A DNA stretch of 64,000 nucleotides. It comes from Crocodylus rhombifer. Taxonomy: Eukaryota; Chordata; Crocodylia; Crocodylidae. This document shows, piece after piece, positions 1-10,547 of this stretch. Positions within the stretch are counted from its first letter, which is position 1; the number at the start of each line of letters is the position of its first letter. The position numbers and the translations under genes were made by a program. The stretch spans positions 1 to 64,000 of the forward strand of contig JAVSML010021640.1 in the NCBI GenBank assembly GCA_038503035.1, written 5' to 3'. The notes below the pieces were generated by a model. The model was not told the origin of the DNA. It ran no database searches and was given only the letters and a program-made list of their open reading frames with translations.

Positions 1-540
1 GGGGGGGCTATGGTGAATTTTGGGGTGGCTGTAGTTCCCCATAGCCCCCCTCCCAGTTCCACCACCTCCCGCCCCAAGCACAGCCCAGTCTAGCCTCAGA
101 TGAGTGCTGCCCCAGCCCCAGCCCCAGAAGACTTTACCTGTTGCCAATGCAATCAAGGTCTTGGAATATATTCCTATTTGTTACCTTGTAAAATGGGTTC
201 CCTTTATGTGAATTTGAGTTATTCGCAGTTTTTCAGGAATGTGTGTACTGCATAAAGTGAGGGAAACCTGTAGTTCATTTGGGAGACTGACACACAGCTT
301 AGCCTAACATGGCTGTAAGCATCTCCACTGAAAAGCCCTACTCAAATTTCATCTTCAGTAGTGCTCTGTTCACCAAATTACATCTAGAAGCATAACACAT
401 ATCCTGTTGTGTCAACTGTAGCAAAGCTTGGGGGAAACATAAGAAGGGCACTGGATGACTACAGGCAAGTAGGTTATTTTTACCTATGTCCCCACGATGA
501 TGTGGAGAGATTCTGAATTAAGTTAAAGCCAAGTGTGTGC
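1..540. other. Non-coding DNA, nothing recognised
   Basis: I see no gene, RNA or recognisable repeat here. The start is G/C-rich with homopolymer runs and the rest is AT-richer unique-looking sequence. Confidence 0.5.
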
Positions 541-1180
541 TCTTGTGCCCCAACCCTGTGTCACAGGGCACTAAGGTGCCTGTTCCTTTAAAGGCTGAAA
601 CTGCTAGGGAGAGAGCCCTAGCAGTCAGTCAGGAACCCCTCAGCTGCAAGTTACCAGGGCAGCAGCAATGAGGGCATTAGCCCGTGGTCAGCTGACCGGC
701 AGAGGCAGGGCCTGTGGCATATATAAACTCCAAGGCTGGGACCAGAGGGTCAGTTCTCTGGCAGCAGCTAAAGGGGAAGGAGATTTTCTAGAGCAAGCTA
801 AAGGATGAGTTTTGACAGCCCATCTCCTGCTGCTGGTAAAGTTAAGGGATTTCAGGAGCTCACCAGACCCTGGCCTACAAGGCATGTTGTGCTGGGGGAA
901 GGGTGATTCATTTAAAGGGACAAAGCACACCCTGAACTGCTTGCATTATGGTATAGTCCAGGGGCTTGTGTTTTGATTTTGGTTTGTAAGCTGGTGGATT
1001 GGGCTGAGGCTATTGGGGAAGGAGGAGGCCTCACTGGGGGCCCACTACAATGTGGGGACCCCAAGCATGAGTGTGGGTGCAGGGTGCACAGACCCTGAGT
1101 GCCAGGGGAGGGGGAGGAGACAGGGAGAGGGAAAAAAGGGAGGAGAAGGAGAGGGGGAGGGAGAGGGACCCCCGCAGAGA
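541..1180 (+). repeat. Possible LTR or promoter-like repeat, unclassified
   Basis: The stretch opens with TGTGCCCCAACC and carries a good TATA-like box (CATATATAAAC, about 718-728) followed by purine-rich GGGGAGGGGGAGGAG tracts at 1105-1170. It leads directly into family X sequence. An LTR with downstream leader would fit, but I cannot find a second LTR or a target duplication, so this is only a suggestion. Confidence 0.25.
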
Positions 1181-1184
1181 ACCC

Positions 1185-1545
1185 ATTAACGGCCAGAGGC
1201 CAAGTCAAACTAAGGCCTTGGAGGGACCCTGTGAATGCCGTCTGTGAGGCTTGGGGCAGTTTGGAGCCATGCATCTAGCCCAAAAGGCTGAGGGTGTCCC
1301 GAGACGCCTACTCTAAAATAGATACCAAAAGGGGTCTGAGAACCTGGCAAGTTCCAGTGGGGTCCAATAAGACTGTGCCCAACATAAACTTGGGGGCAGC
1401 CTCCCTATTCATAATTATTACCAACAAGACATGGGTGAGAAAGAGGGTGCCCATTGGGCCCAATTGGCATGGTCAGGGGGCCCTTGGGATCTTGTGGCCA
1501 TCCCTGGGGACCCCAAACATGACACCCTGCAATATCACCAAAGGC
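1185..1545 (+). repeat. Family X repeat, copy 1 (unclassified, possibly coding)
   Basis: This segment matches the reverse complement of 15748-16131 along most of its length. Shared landmarks are TCTGTGAGGCTTGGGGC, GCAGCCTCCCTA, and a stretch translating to GPxWHGxGAL. In both copies the same frame is open over the best-conserved part, which hints at an ancestral protein-coding segment such as a retroelement gag or leader ORF. By chance the frame here runs on into the CR1 ORF1 tail that follows, so the 205-residue reading frame at 1294-1911 is a chimera and not a real gene. I do not recognise the protein. Confidence 0.5.
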
Positions 1546-1589
1546 ATAATATATTTTCTCACATACTCCTGCCCCCAAGTAAGACATGC

Positions 1590-1912
1590 ACATTATTTTG
1601 GGAAGAAAGAAGTGAAGATGATGGCGGACTACCACGCTCTGGGGTGCATGCTAAAGGAGATAGGCACACAGGTGGTTTTCTCTTCTATCCTACCAGTGAG
1701 CGGACGTGGAAGACGGGATGCAATGTGCATCACGGAGACCAACTGGCGGCTTTGGGAATGGTGTCTTGAGGCAGGCTTTGGCTTCCTTGACAATGACCGG
1801 CACATCACAACAAAAGACATGCTTGGAGGGGATGGGCTTCACCTTTCCCCTAAAGGTAAGCGTGTGTTCTCTTCTAGGTTGGCAGTTCTCCTCCGGTGGG
1901 CTTTAAACTAGG
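1590..1912 (+). pseudogene. CR1 LINE ORF1, C-terminal esterase-like region
   Basis: Translation gives the end of the SGNH-type esterase domain found in ORF1 of CR1 retrotransposons. It includes the block DGLHLSPKGKR, in which Asp (1831-1833) and His (1840-1842) are the usual late catalytic pair, and it ends with the typical LLRWALN. The N-terminal part with the nucleophile Ser is missing. The piece directly precedes the endonuclease ORF of the same element. Known family role: ORF1 protein is thought to bind the element's RNA or associated lipids or proteins during retrotransposition. This copy is a fragment. Confidence 0.75.
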
Positions 1913-2029
1913 CTCCCTGGGGGAAGGGAAAGACGAGAGCAGAGGAAACATCGGGCTGCCAGACCAAGCAACACCCACAAATACAACCCAGCCTAGGCCG
2001 ACGAGTGGAACATATACACAGGTAAACGA

Positions 2030-3400
2030 CAGGGGCCAGGACAATGCTGAAAGTAGGGGGCCAGTGCACACATCCACAGGAGGCCTCAAATGCCTCTACA
2101 CAAACACTCGTACTATGGGAAACAAGCAGGAGGAACTTACCCTCCTGCTAGCTGACACCAACCTGGACATAGTGGGGATCACTGAAACGTGGTGGGACCT
2201 AACGCATGACTAGGTGGTGAATGTCAAGGGCTATAGGCTGTACAGGAGGGACAGGATAGGAAGGAAAGGTGGGGGCGTGGCACTCTATATTAAGGAGGAA
2301 TACACAGCCACGTCAATTAGCAAAGAATCAGAGGAGGGGCACACTGAAGTGCTCTGGGTTAGACTACAAGGCAGTCAAGGGGCAAGAGACTTAATGGTGG
2401 GGGTCTACTACAGACCTCCCAACCAAGGGGAAGAGCTAGACCAGGAATTCTTAAGTCAGCTCACGGAGGTAGTGAAGTCAAAGGATGTGGTCATCATGGG
2501 GGACCTGAACTTTCCAGACATCTGCTGGGAAGAGCAGTCAACCAGGTCTGACCGCTCACGTAGGTTCCGAGCTCAAATGCCGGACCTCCGTCTAACCCAG
2601 GAGGTGCACAGCCCCACCAGGGGAGATGGCTTGTTGGACCTGGTGCTGGCCACGGGTGACGACCTGGTGAGGGGGCTGTGGGTGCTTGACCACCTGGGCG
2701 ACAGCAATCATCGCCTGCTGGAATTCACCATCCAGCACAAGGTGGCAAAGGCCTACAGCAAGGCAGCAGCCCTAGATTTCAGGAGGGCGGACTTCAATGA
2801 GCTAAGGAGAATAGTCAGGGAAGCACTGAGGTCCCGGAGGGGAGGGGAGCCAGGTGTCCAAGGAGAGTGGTCGCTCCTTAAGGAGACGATCCTCCAAGCC
2901 CAAAGGGAGGTAATCCCAATACGGATCAAAGGGAACAGGAGGGCACATAAACCCCCATGGCTCACCAAAAGCATCTGGGAATGTCTCCTAGCTAAAAAGG
3001 AGGCGCACACCCAATGGAAGGGAGGGACCATCACCAGGGAGGACTATACTGCAGTTGCTCAGGGATTCAGGGGGGCAGTCAGGAAGGCCAAGGCCAAGAT
3101 GGGACTGGGACTAGCTTCCCAGATCAAGGACAAGAAGACGTCCTTTTTTAAATACATAGGGGGTAAAAAGAAGGTACCAGGTAATGTGGGGCCCCTGCAG
3201 GACACGCTAGGAAATTTGGTCTTCACACCAGACGACAAAACCAACATATTTTACGATTTTCTTTGCCTCCATTTTCCTGAGCAGGGACCAGAACAGTCAC
3301 CCCCGCTCTGGCCCCCCTTAGATCCCAGGGAAGGCGCACCTAGGCCAAGGGTTAGTGAGGATATAGTTAGGGAACTTCTGGAAGGACTGGATGTATTCAA
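2030..3400 (+). pseudogene. CR1 LINE ORF2, endonuclease and linker region
   Basis: The sequence codes for the N-terminal part of a CR1 ORF2. It starts with CLYTNTRTMGNKQEEL (conserved Asn) and VGITETWWD (catalytic Glu), followed by GGGVALYI, VYYRPPNQ, MGDLNFPDICWE and the linker before the reverse transcriptase, ending near RELLEGLDVFNA. There is an in-frame stop at 2211-2213. The normally invariant Ser-Asp-His near the end of the endonuclease reads Ser-Asn-His (Asn codon 2706-2708), so nicking activity should be lost. The frame is otherwise open for over 1.1 kb, suggesting a moderately young copy. The reverse transcriptase core is absent: the element stops at about 3400. The same subfamily occurs on the minus strand at 40650-43240. 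Confidence 0.9.
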
Positions 3401-3545
3401 TGCAGCCTTCAGGCAGCTGCAGTGGTGTCAGTGGTGGTGGGGGTGGTGAGTGCTGACCAGTGGTTGGTGACAACCCGCAGATGCCACTGGCAGCGGTGGC
3501 CAGGGGCGATCAGCAACTGGCTGCAGATGCTGCTGGCGGTGTCAA
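3400..3545. other. GC-rich junction segment of unknown origin
   Basis: Between the CR1 endonuclease part and the next CR1 3' half lies about 145 bases rich in GGTGGTGG, GCTGC and GGCGG motifs. It does not read as CR1 in any frame. It could be filler at a deletion breakpoint or a small separate repeat. Confidence 0.35.
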
Positions 3546-4622
3546 CTACTCTACAGTCCAATAACTGGGGACTGGCTCCAAGGTTGGACCCAGACAGTGG
3601 TAGTTGATGAAACCAAATCAACATTGCACTCAGTGACCAGTGGTGTCCACCAAGGCTCTGTTCTTGGACCTGTACTCTTTAATGTCTTTATAAATGATTT
3701 GGACTCTGGTGTTAGAGGTGGACTGGCCAAGTTCACTGACAACACCAAACTTTAGACAGGAGTATCCATACTTGAGGACAGGCTCGTGATCTAGGTTGAC
3801 TTTGATAGGCTTGCAAGGTGGGCAGATGAAAACCTGATGACATTCAATGCAGAGAAATGCAAGGTGCTTCAACTTGGGAGGGGAAAAAACCCCACATGAC
3901 ACTTATAGGCTCAGCAATGCTACACTCGCTATCATCATGGCTGAAAGAGATTTGGTAGTCATGATGGACCACAGGATGAATATGAGCCACCAATGCGATA
4001 CCACAGCTCGCAAACTGAACAAAACTTTGGCTTGCATCTACCGATGCATCTTGAGCAAGATCCAGGATGTTATCCTCCTGCTGTACTTGGCCTTGCTGAG
4101 GCCACAGGCTGGAGTACTGCATCCAATACTGAGCTCCACAATTCAGGAAGGACATGGAGAAGCCTGAAAAAGTCCAGAGGAGAGCCACGCGCATGATAAG
4201 GGACAAGAGAATAGTCCTTATGAAGACAGGCAGCGAGCTATGGGACTCTTCAGCCTAGAGAAGTGCAGTATCGGGGGGGACTTGGTGGCAGCCTATAAGT
4301 ACATAAGAGGTGTGCATCAGGATCTGGGGGAACGCCTGTTCACCAGGGCACCCCAGGGGATGACAAAGTCCAATGGTCACAAACTCCTGCAAGACCATTT
4401 TGGCGGGACATAAGGAAAAACTTCTATATTGTCCAAGCCCCCAAGGCCTGGAACAGACTCTCCCCAGAGGTGGTGTAAGCACCTACTCTGGACACTTTCA
4501 AGAAACATTTGGATGTTTATCTTCCTGGGATCCTTGGACCCTAGCTGACTTCCTGCCCCTTGGGTAGGGGGATGGATCCAATGATCTTATGAGGTCCCTT
4601 CCAGCCATAATCTATTAAATAC
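3546..4622 (+). mobile_element. CR1 LINE 3' half (reverse transcriptase C-terminus to 3' end)
   Basis: The sequence follows the CR1 3' pattern: an RT palm region (catalytic FADD reads Phe-Thr-Asp-Asn), the cysteine/serine-rich thumb, the typical [18 protein letters not shown] segment (decayed), and the 3' UTR ending with TTATGAGGTCCCTTCCAGCC. Frames are broken many times. It is more decayed than the upstream endonuclease piece, so the two are probably different insertions or a subfamily mix. The best relatives in the window are the copies at 53935-54703 and 55831-56963. Confidence 0.85.
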
Positions 4623-5400
4623 TTTCTGAGTTTCTCTTGTAGACAGCAGTACCAGCCCACTGCACTGCACCCCAGCACCCACTCTGATTTGGGGGAGACA
4701 GGGGCCCTGGGGCTCACCCCAGTGAGTCCTGGGGAGGGAGGTCCCCTTTTCCAGGACTCCAAGGCAGACACTGAAGCCACCTCAGTGCCTGATGGGTCTC
4801 TTCCCTCTCCCTCCCAGAAAAACCTCACTTCCAGCCTGCTCAATGGTCCCTCATCAGAGGGGGTCAGGGTGGAGTCCCCTAATAGGCCAATCTTGTCAGG
4901 ACCCTACGCAGACCCCCCAGGGCTCCAGCTCTACCCTATCATTTTGTGAGGGACCCCTCCACCCCCATCCTTACCCCCACTCCTTTCCCAAAGGGCTGCG
5001 GAGCTCTCCCAATCACAACTGGAATCCAGGGTCTTAGCAGATCAGGGGGGCTCAGACAGTGCCTAAGGAGCCTGCTGAGCCCCAGGACCAGGAGGAGGAT
5101 CCCCGAGAATTGGCAGGCTCCATGGAGCGTGCAGATCTCTGCGTTCTGGTGGTCCCCATGGGTGAGCTACTTGCATTTCTTGATCGCGACTACACATGGT
5201 GGTCTGCCAGCAAGGTACAGCTTACCTTGGACCTGTATTGGGGAGATTTTGATAGTATCGTGGTGACTGAGACTGCGAGGGCACTGGTGGGAGAAGGCAA
5301 GGGGCCCAAAAGCTGCAATGCCCAGATCTATAGGTGGGCCCTCAGTTTCATAGACACCCAGGAGGGTGCTGCGTGAGCTGGCAGGCCCCACACCAGGTGC
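4623..5400 (+). pseudogene. Tx1-clade LINE, likely ORF1 remnant
   Basis: A proline-rich stretch is followed by a frame (5059-5376) containing ADLCVLVVPMGELLAFL and ending just before the ORF2 start. Position and composition fit the ORF1 C-terminus of a Tx1-like LINE (L1 superfamily). No zinc knuckles are visible, and the upstream part is too decayed to align by eye. Confidence 0.45.
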
Positions 5401-7785
5401 TAAAATGCTCGAGGTCCCTGCTGAACTCCACCCCTTCAGCCATGAGGTTGTTTAAGATCACGACCCTCAATGTCCACAGCTGCAGGAAAGGTCTCCGGAG
5501 ATGCTGGGTGCTCTCTTTCCTTCGGGGGGGGGGGGGGGACCCCATGGTATTCTTGCAGGAGACCCTGATGACTCCGGCTGATGAGCCTAATTGGCAGCTG
5601 GAGTGTGGAGGCAAGGTCTTTTTTAGTCACCTCTTAGCCACCTCTAGTGGGGTGGCCATGCTGTTCTCCGCAGGACTGCAGCCAAAGGTTCTCCTGGACA
5701 TTGAGGCGGTGCCAGGCTGCCTGCTGCACCTCCAGGTCCAAGTGCCTGGGCTGGGCCCAAACCTTCTGAATGTGCACGCCCCTGCAAAGGACCTGGAGTT
5801 GGTGGATTTTTTCCACCAGGTGGCCACTTAAATCGGCACCCTCAACCAGCTGCAAGTGCCTGGTCCTTGGCAGGGACTTTAACGTCACCCTAGACGTGCA
5901 AAACTGGTCAGGCAGGGAGCGGAACCAGACCACCACGGGCGTCCTCGGGGGGATCCTGACGGACGACTCCCTGTTGGACGTATGGCATGCTTGCTACCCC
6001 CCCGCCCCCCCCCCCCCCCCCCGCCTTCAACTATGTGAGGGTGGGGGAGGAGCAGGCACACCACTCCCGGTTAGACCAGATTTATATCTCTTTGCCGCAC
6101 CCACTCCTCTGGCCAACCTCTTTCAGCAATAACCACCTTGTCTGGCCCAAGCCACGCTAGGGCCTGGGCATCCGAAATCAGCCTACTGGCATTTCAGTGC
6201 CAGTCTGCTGTAGGATGTAGGCTTCCAGGAGGCCTTCTGGGAGTTCTGGCTGGCCTGGCAGGAGCAACGGGCAGCTTTCCCCTCAACTCGGCGAAGGTGG
6301 GGCATGGGGAAAGTGTGCACCCAGCTTTTTTGCAGCAGCTACACTTGGGGGCAGGCCTGGCAGAGGGAGGCAGTCCGGGATCAGCTCAGGTGGGAAGTGC
6401 TGGAGCTGGAGAGGCACCTGGCCACCAACCCAACCAATTCTGTCCCTCTGTGGAAAGTAATGGGAGAGGTGGAAAGAGCTTTGTGCTCGGGATGATCACC
6501 GAGCTCACGTGTCTAGCTCCTTCAGGACATGGACTGCGGCTCCTGCTTCTTCTATGCCCTGGATAGGAGGCAGGGGCCGAAGAAGTACATCACCTACCTT
6601 CTGGTGGGTGAGAACACTCTCTTTCTCTTCACGGATCCAGGCAAGATGTGCCGGCGCATGCGGGACTTCTACAAAGAGCTCTTCTCCTTGGATCCGACCA
6701 ATGCAGAAGCCTGTCAGACTCTGTGGGAGGGACTCCCACAGGTCAGCACAGGTGACTGGGATTGGCTGGAAGCTCCTCTCACTCTAGCCAAGTTTTTGGC
6801 TGCCCCCTGCCTGATGCCTGGCAACAAGGCACCAGGCATTGACAGGCTGACTGTGGAGTTCTACCACACCTTATGAGATGCCCTTGGCCCAGACTTTGCC
6901 ACGGTCTGGGATGAATCCCGGGGAAGTGGGGAACTCCCTGTAGTGCCAGAGGGCTGTGCTGACCCTCCTGCTGAGGAAGGGGGATCCCCATGACCTGAGG
7001 AACTGGCATCCCATGTCCCTCCTCTGCATGGGCTACAAGGTGGCAGTGAAGGCCATCTTGCTGCATGTGCGGTCTGTGCTGACAGATGTACTCCATCCCG
7101 ACTAGACAGTCACAGTGCCTGGACATTCCATTTTCAACAACCTGTACCTGGTCTAGGACCTCCTGGAGCTAGTGTGCTAGGAGGGCCTGTCTTTCACCCT
7201 ACTATCCTTGGACCAGGAGAAGGCATTTGACAGAGTGGATCATGAGTACCTCACAGGCACACTGTGGGCCTTTGGCTTTGGTCCCTGCTTTGTGCAGGCT
7301 CTCCAGGTGCTGTAGGGCTCTGCAGAGTGTTTGGTTAAGCTCAATGGTTAAGCTCAACTGGACCCTGATGGAGCCCATCCCATTCAGGAGAGGTGTGCAT
7401 CAAGGCTGCCCACTGTCAGCCCAACTGTATGCCTTGGCCCTGGAGCCCTTCCTCGTTCTCCTATGGAGGCGAGTGGTGGGGTTGATGCTCTGGGAGCCGG
7501 CAGTGTGGCTGGTCCTGCCAGCATGTGCTGATGATGTACTCTTTGTGGTCCAGAACTCAGGCAACTTGGTGCAGGTGAAGGCCTACCAGGTGTTGTACTC
7601 GGTGGCCTCTTCTGCTTGGGTCAGCTGGGTCAAGAGCTTTGGCCTGGTGGTGGATGACAGGTGGTAGGTAGACTCACTCCCACCCATGCTCCGCAGGATC
7701 TGCTGGAGCGCGGGCTCGCTGCTCCACTTAGAGGTCTACCAGGCTCCTACAGACCATTCTCTGCTGGAGAACTTGTACCAGCTGA
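5401..7785 (+). pseudogene. Tx1-clade LINE ORF2 (endonuclease and reverse transcriptase), decayed
   Basis: The likely ORF2 start is the ATG at 5442 (MRLFKITTLNVHSC). An endonuclease domain follows (FLQETLMTP with catalytic Glu; GRDFNVTLD at about 5870). The pre-RT region has SCFFYALDRRQGPKK at about 6540 and NKAPGIDRLTVEFYHTL at about 6825-6870. The RT core includes DQEKAFDRVDH (about 7210-7240), HQGCPLSAQLYALALEP (about 7397-7448) and ACADDVLFVV, where YADD has become CADD. Frameshifts are frequent. Several sit at homopolymers (G run near 5523-5538, C run near 6010-6022), and one comes from a 13-base tandem duplication at 7333-7358. The copy is cut off at 7785, where a CR1 starts. Smaller relatives lie at 60740-61640 and 63487-64000. 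Confidence 0.85.
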
Positions 7786-8868
7786 ATCACAGAAAACCAG
7801 AGTGGGAAGGGACCTCAGGAGTTCATCTAGTCCAACCCCCTGCTCAAAGCAAATCCTATCTAGATCATCCCAGTCAAAGCTTTGTCTAGCCGGGTTTTGG
7901 AAACATCCAGGGATGGAGCTTCTATCACCTCTCTGGCTAACCTGTTCCAGTGTTTTACTACCCTCCTAGTTAGAAAATTCTTCCTGATATCTAACCTAAA
8001 CTTATCTTGCTGCAACTTGAGACTGTTGCTCCTGGTTCTGTCATCTGTCACCACGGAGAACGGTTTAGCTCCATCCTCTTTTGAACTCTTCTTCAGGTAG
8101 TCGAAGGCTGCTCTTAAGTCCCCTCTCAGTCTCCTCTTCTCAATACTAAATAAGCCCAGTTTTCTCAGTCTTTCCTCATAAGCCATGTCCCCCAGCCCCT
8201 CTCACCACTTTTGTTGCCCTCTGCTGGATTCACACCAATTTGTCCACATCCTTTCTGTAGTGGTGGGCTCAAAACTGAACACAGTACTCCAGATGTGACC
8301 TCACCAGTGCTGAATAGAGGGGAATAATCACTTCCCTTGACCTGCTGGCAACAATGTAGCCTGGTATGCTGTTAGCTCTCTTGGTAACAAGTGCACACTG
8401 CTGGCTCATATTCAGCTTACTGTCCACTGTAACCCCCAGGTCCTTTTCTGCAGAGCTGCCACCAAGCTAGTCAGCCCCCAGCCTATACTGGTGCATGAGA
8501 TTATTGCATCCTAAGTACAGGACTTTGCACTTGTCCTTGTTGAACCTCATGAGATTTCTTTTGGCTCAATCCTCCAATTTGTCTAAGTAATTCTGAATCC
8601 TAGCTCTGAATCCTAGACTTCCAGTATATCTACTACTCCCCCCAGCTTGGTATCATCTGCAAACTTCCTGAGGGTGCACTCTATGCCATCTTCCAGGTTG
8701 TTGATGAAGACATTGAACAAAACAGGCCCCAGGACCGACCCCTGAGGCACTCCACTTAATACTGGCTGCCAACTAGACATAGAGCCATTGATTACCACCC
8801 TCTGAGCCTGATGCTCCAGCCAGTTTTCTATTCACCTTACAGTCCATTCATCCAACCAACCCATATTT
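7786..8868 (-). mobile_element. CR1 LINE 3' part, minus strand
   Basis: Read on the minus strand this is RT palm ([30 protein letters not shown] with FADD intact), thumb and 3' UTR. The 3' end (lower coordinate) carries the usual GGGAAGGGACCTCAGG segment. It is a truncated copy of a C-like CR1 subfamily and was probably inserted into or next to the Tx1 element that ends at 7785. Confidence 0.9.
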
Positions 8869-9142
8869 CATAGAATCATAGAAGGAGGGTCGAAAGGGAC
8901 CTTGTAGATCTTCAAGTCCGACCCCCTGCCTGGGCAGGGGAAAAACTGGGCTCAAATGACTCCAGCCAGGTAGGCATCAAGCTTCTTCTTAAAGACCCCC
9001 AGGGTAGGAGGCAGCACCACTTCCCTTGGAAGTTGGATCCAGATCCTAGCCACCCTGACCGTGAAGTAGTTCTTACAGATGTCTAATCTAAACATACTCT
9101 CCAACAACTTGTGGCTGTTATTCCTTAATCTTTTACACTGCG
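8869..9142 (-). mobile_element. CR1 LINE 3' end, minus strand
   Basis: This begins with TTTCATAGAATCATAGAAGG, the CR1 3' tail with its short ATTCTATGA-type repeat read in reverse. It continues through the conserved 3' UTR and last coding region to about 9142, so only the last ~270 bases are present. It directly abuts the 5' side of the preceding CR1. Confidence 0.9.
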
Positions 9143-9967
9143 AGAAAAGCCTTTATTTTATAGCAAATAAGCATTCCCCCTGTAGCATTTGAAACCCAAA
9201 CATTAGAGCACCGAGCTTAAAGAAAAAAATGGCAGTAAATAAACATAAAATGACTGTATTGATGTTTACTGTCCAAGCTGAAAGAAATGAAAAAGTGAGT
9301 GTGAACAAGACAATCTGACTTTAATTTTTTTCTTCCTTTAATAATTTATGAAGGCAATGATGTTATTTTATATTTTAGGATGTTTAATTTGACATTGTTT
9401 CTTTAAGAATCTTATGTGTTGCATCCTACCTACATCAGATTTAATAGCTTTGCTCCCACTGACTTCATAAGGTTGAGATTTCATTCTCTGCCCTTGGAGC
9501 TCCTGCCCAGTAGGATCTCAAAGCTCTTTAGCAAGGTTAGTAAGACCTGTTACTACATATCTTAGCTAGATGGGGAAACTGAGTCCCAGGTGCCTTTTTA
9601 TGATGTTCCTAAAAATATAAGAAAAGCAAGGATTTCTGTTATTGGCCTAACCACATGGTTGGGATAAACTTAGAAAAACTTTTGAATGAAGCACATGGAA
9701 TTCAGGCATCCCAACCTCCTCCTCCCAATCTACTGCTGCCCGCCCTAGATAAGATTCTACTACTATTCTAATCCACTACTTCCATCCTAGATAAGATTGC
9801 TTAGAATATTGCCATTGGTAAGCGTAACAGATATGTTAGTGATTGGACTTTGTGCTGATGATCCCTTGGGTTTAACCATGCATAGGGTGAGAGGTGTAAA
9901 CTAAACAGACACTGAGTGCCCTGGGGACCAACAGTGCAAAGGGCAGTGTAGGACTAAAGTCTAAGTC
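9143..9967. other. Non-coding DNA with a probable MIR relic
   Basis: AT-rich sequence without a convincing reading frame. Around 9515-9590, GGATCTCAAAGCTCTTTAGC followed by GATGGGGAAACTGAG resembles the reverse complement of a MIR-type SINE. The rest is unassigned. Confidence 0.4.
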
Positions 9968-10255
9968 TATATGTAAGTGTGGAGGTTGGTCTGACATGCT
10001 GTAATTATAGCACATTGGAGCAATCGAGTCTGCAGGAGCATGGTAATTACTGCGCTCCAGCCAGCCTCCACGTCTTGTTTATCAGCATCCCCACATTTCA
10101 AAATGGCAGTGGGGGTGCTTTATCTGAAGTCCGCTGCCATTTTGAAGCACAGCAATGCTGATACACAAGACGTTCTTGGTGTTTGAATTAGAGCGGCTGT
10201 TGGAGTCACTCCAATTAAAGCACCCACCCCCAGAGCGTGTGTATAGATGCCCTAA
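9968..10255. mobile_element. Fold-back (MITE-like) element
   Basis: Two arms pair with each other: CGTCTTGTTTATCAGCAT at about 10069-10086 and ATGCTGATACACAAGACG at about 10155-10173, with TTTCAAAATGGCAG and CTGCCATTTTGAA inside. Weaker pairing extends outward to TCTATATG on the left and its counterpart ATAGATGCCCTAAG on the right. No clean target duplication is visible. It has no coding capacity and is probably a DNA-transposon-derived MITE. Confidence 0.6.
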
Positions 10256-10313
10256 GGCTAGGGACATACATTACACATAAACTGGGGTAAATGATCAGAA
10301 CCTGATTTAAACT

Positions 10314-10547
10314 TAGAATCATAGAATCAATGAGTCAGAAGGGACCTGGACAGATCATCGAGTCCGACCCCCTGCCATGGGCAGGAATGACACTGGGGGT
10401 GGGAGGGGTCATAAGACCCCAGCCAGGTGCCTATCCAGTCTCCCTTGAAGATTTCCAGGGAAGGTGAGAGCACCACCTCTCTGGGAAGCCCATTCCAGGC
10501 TCTGGCCACCCTTACAGTGAAGTAGTTCTTCCTAATATCTAACCTAA
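10314..10547 (-). mobile_element. CR1 LINE 3' end, minus strand
   Basis: Starts with TTAGAATCATAGAATCAATG, the CR1 tail read in reverse, followed by the AGAAGGGACCTGGACAGATC segment and the end of the coding region up to CCTAATATCTAACCTA. It is a short 3' fragment joined to a different CR1 segment at about 10548. Confidence 0.9.

Noticed and set aside
1294..1911. 205-residue reading frame as a single gene
   Set aside because: It is an accidental fusion of family X sequence with the CR1 ORF1 esterase tail; the halves match different repeats elsewhere.
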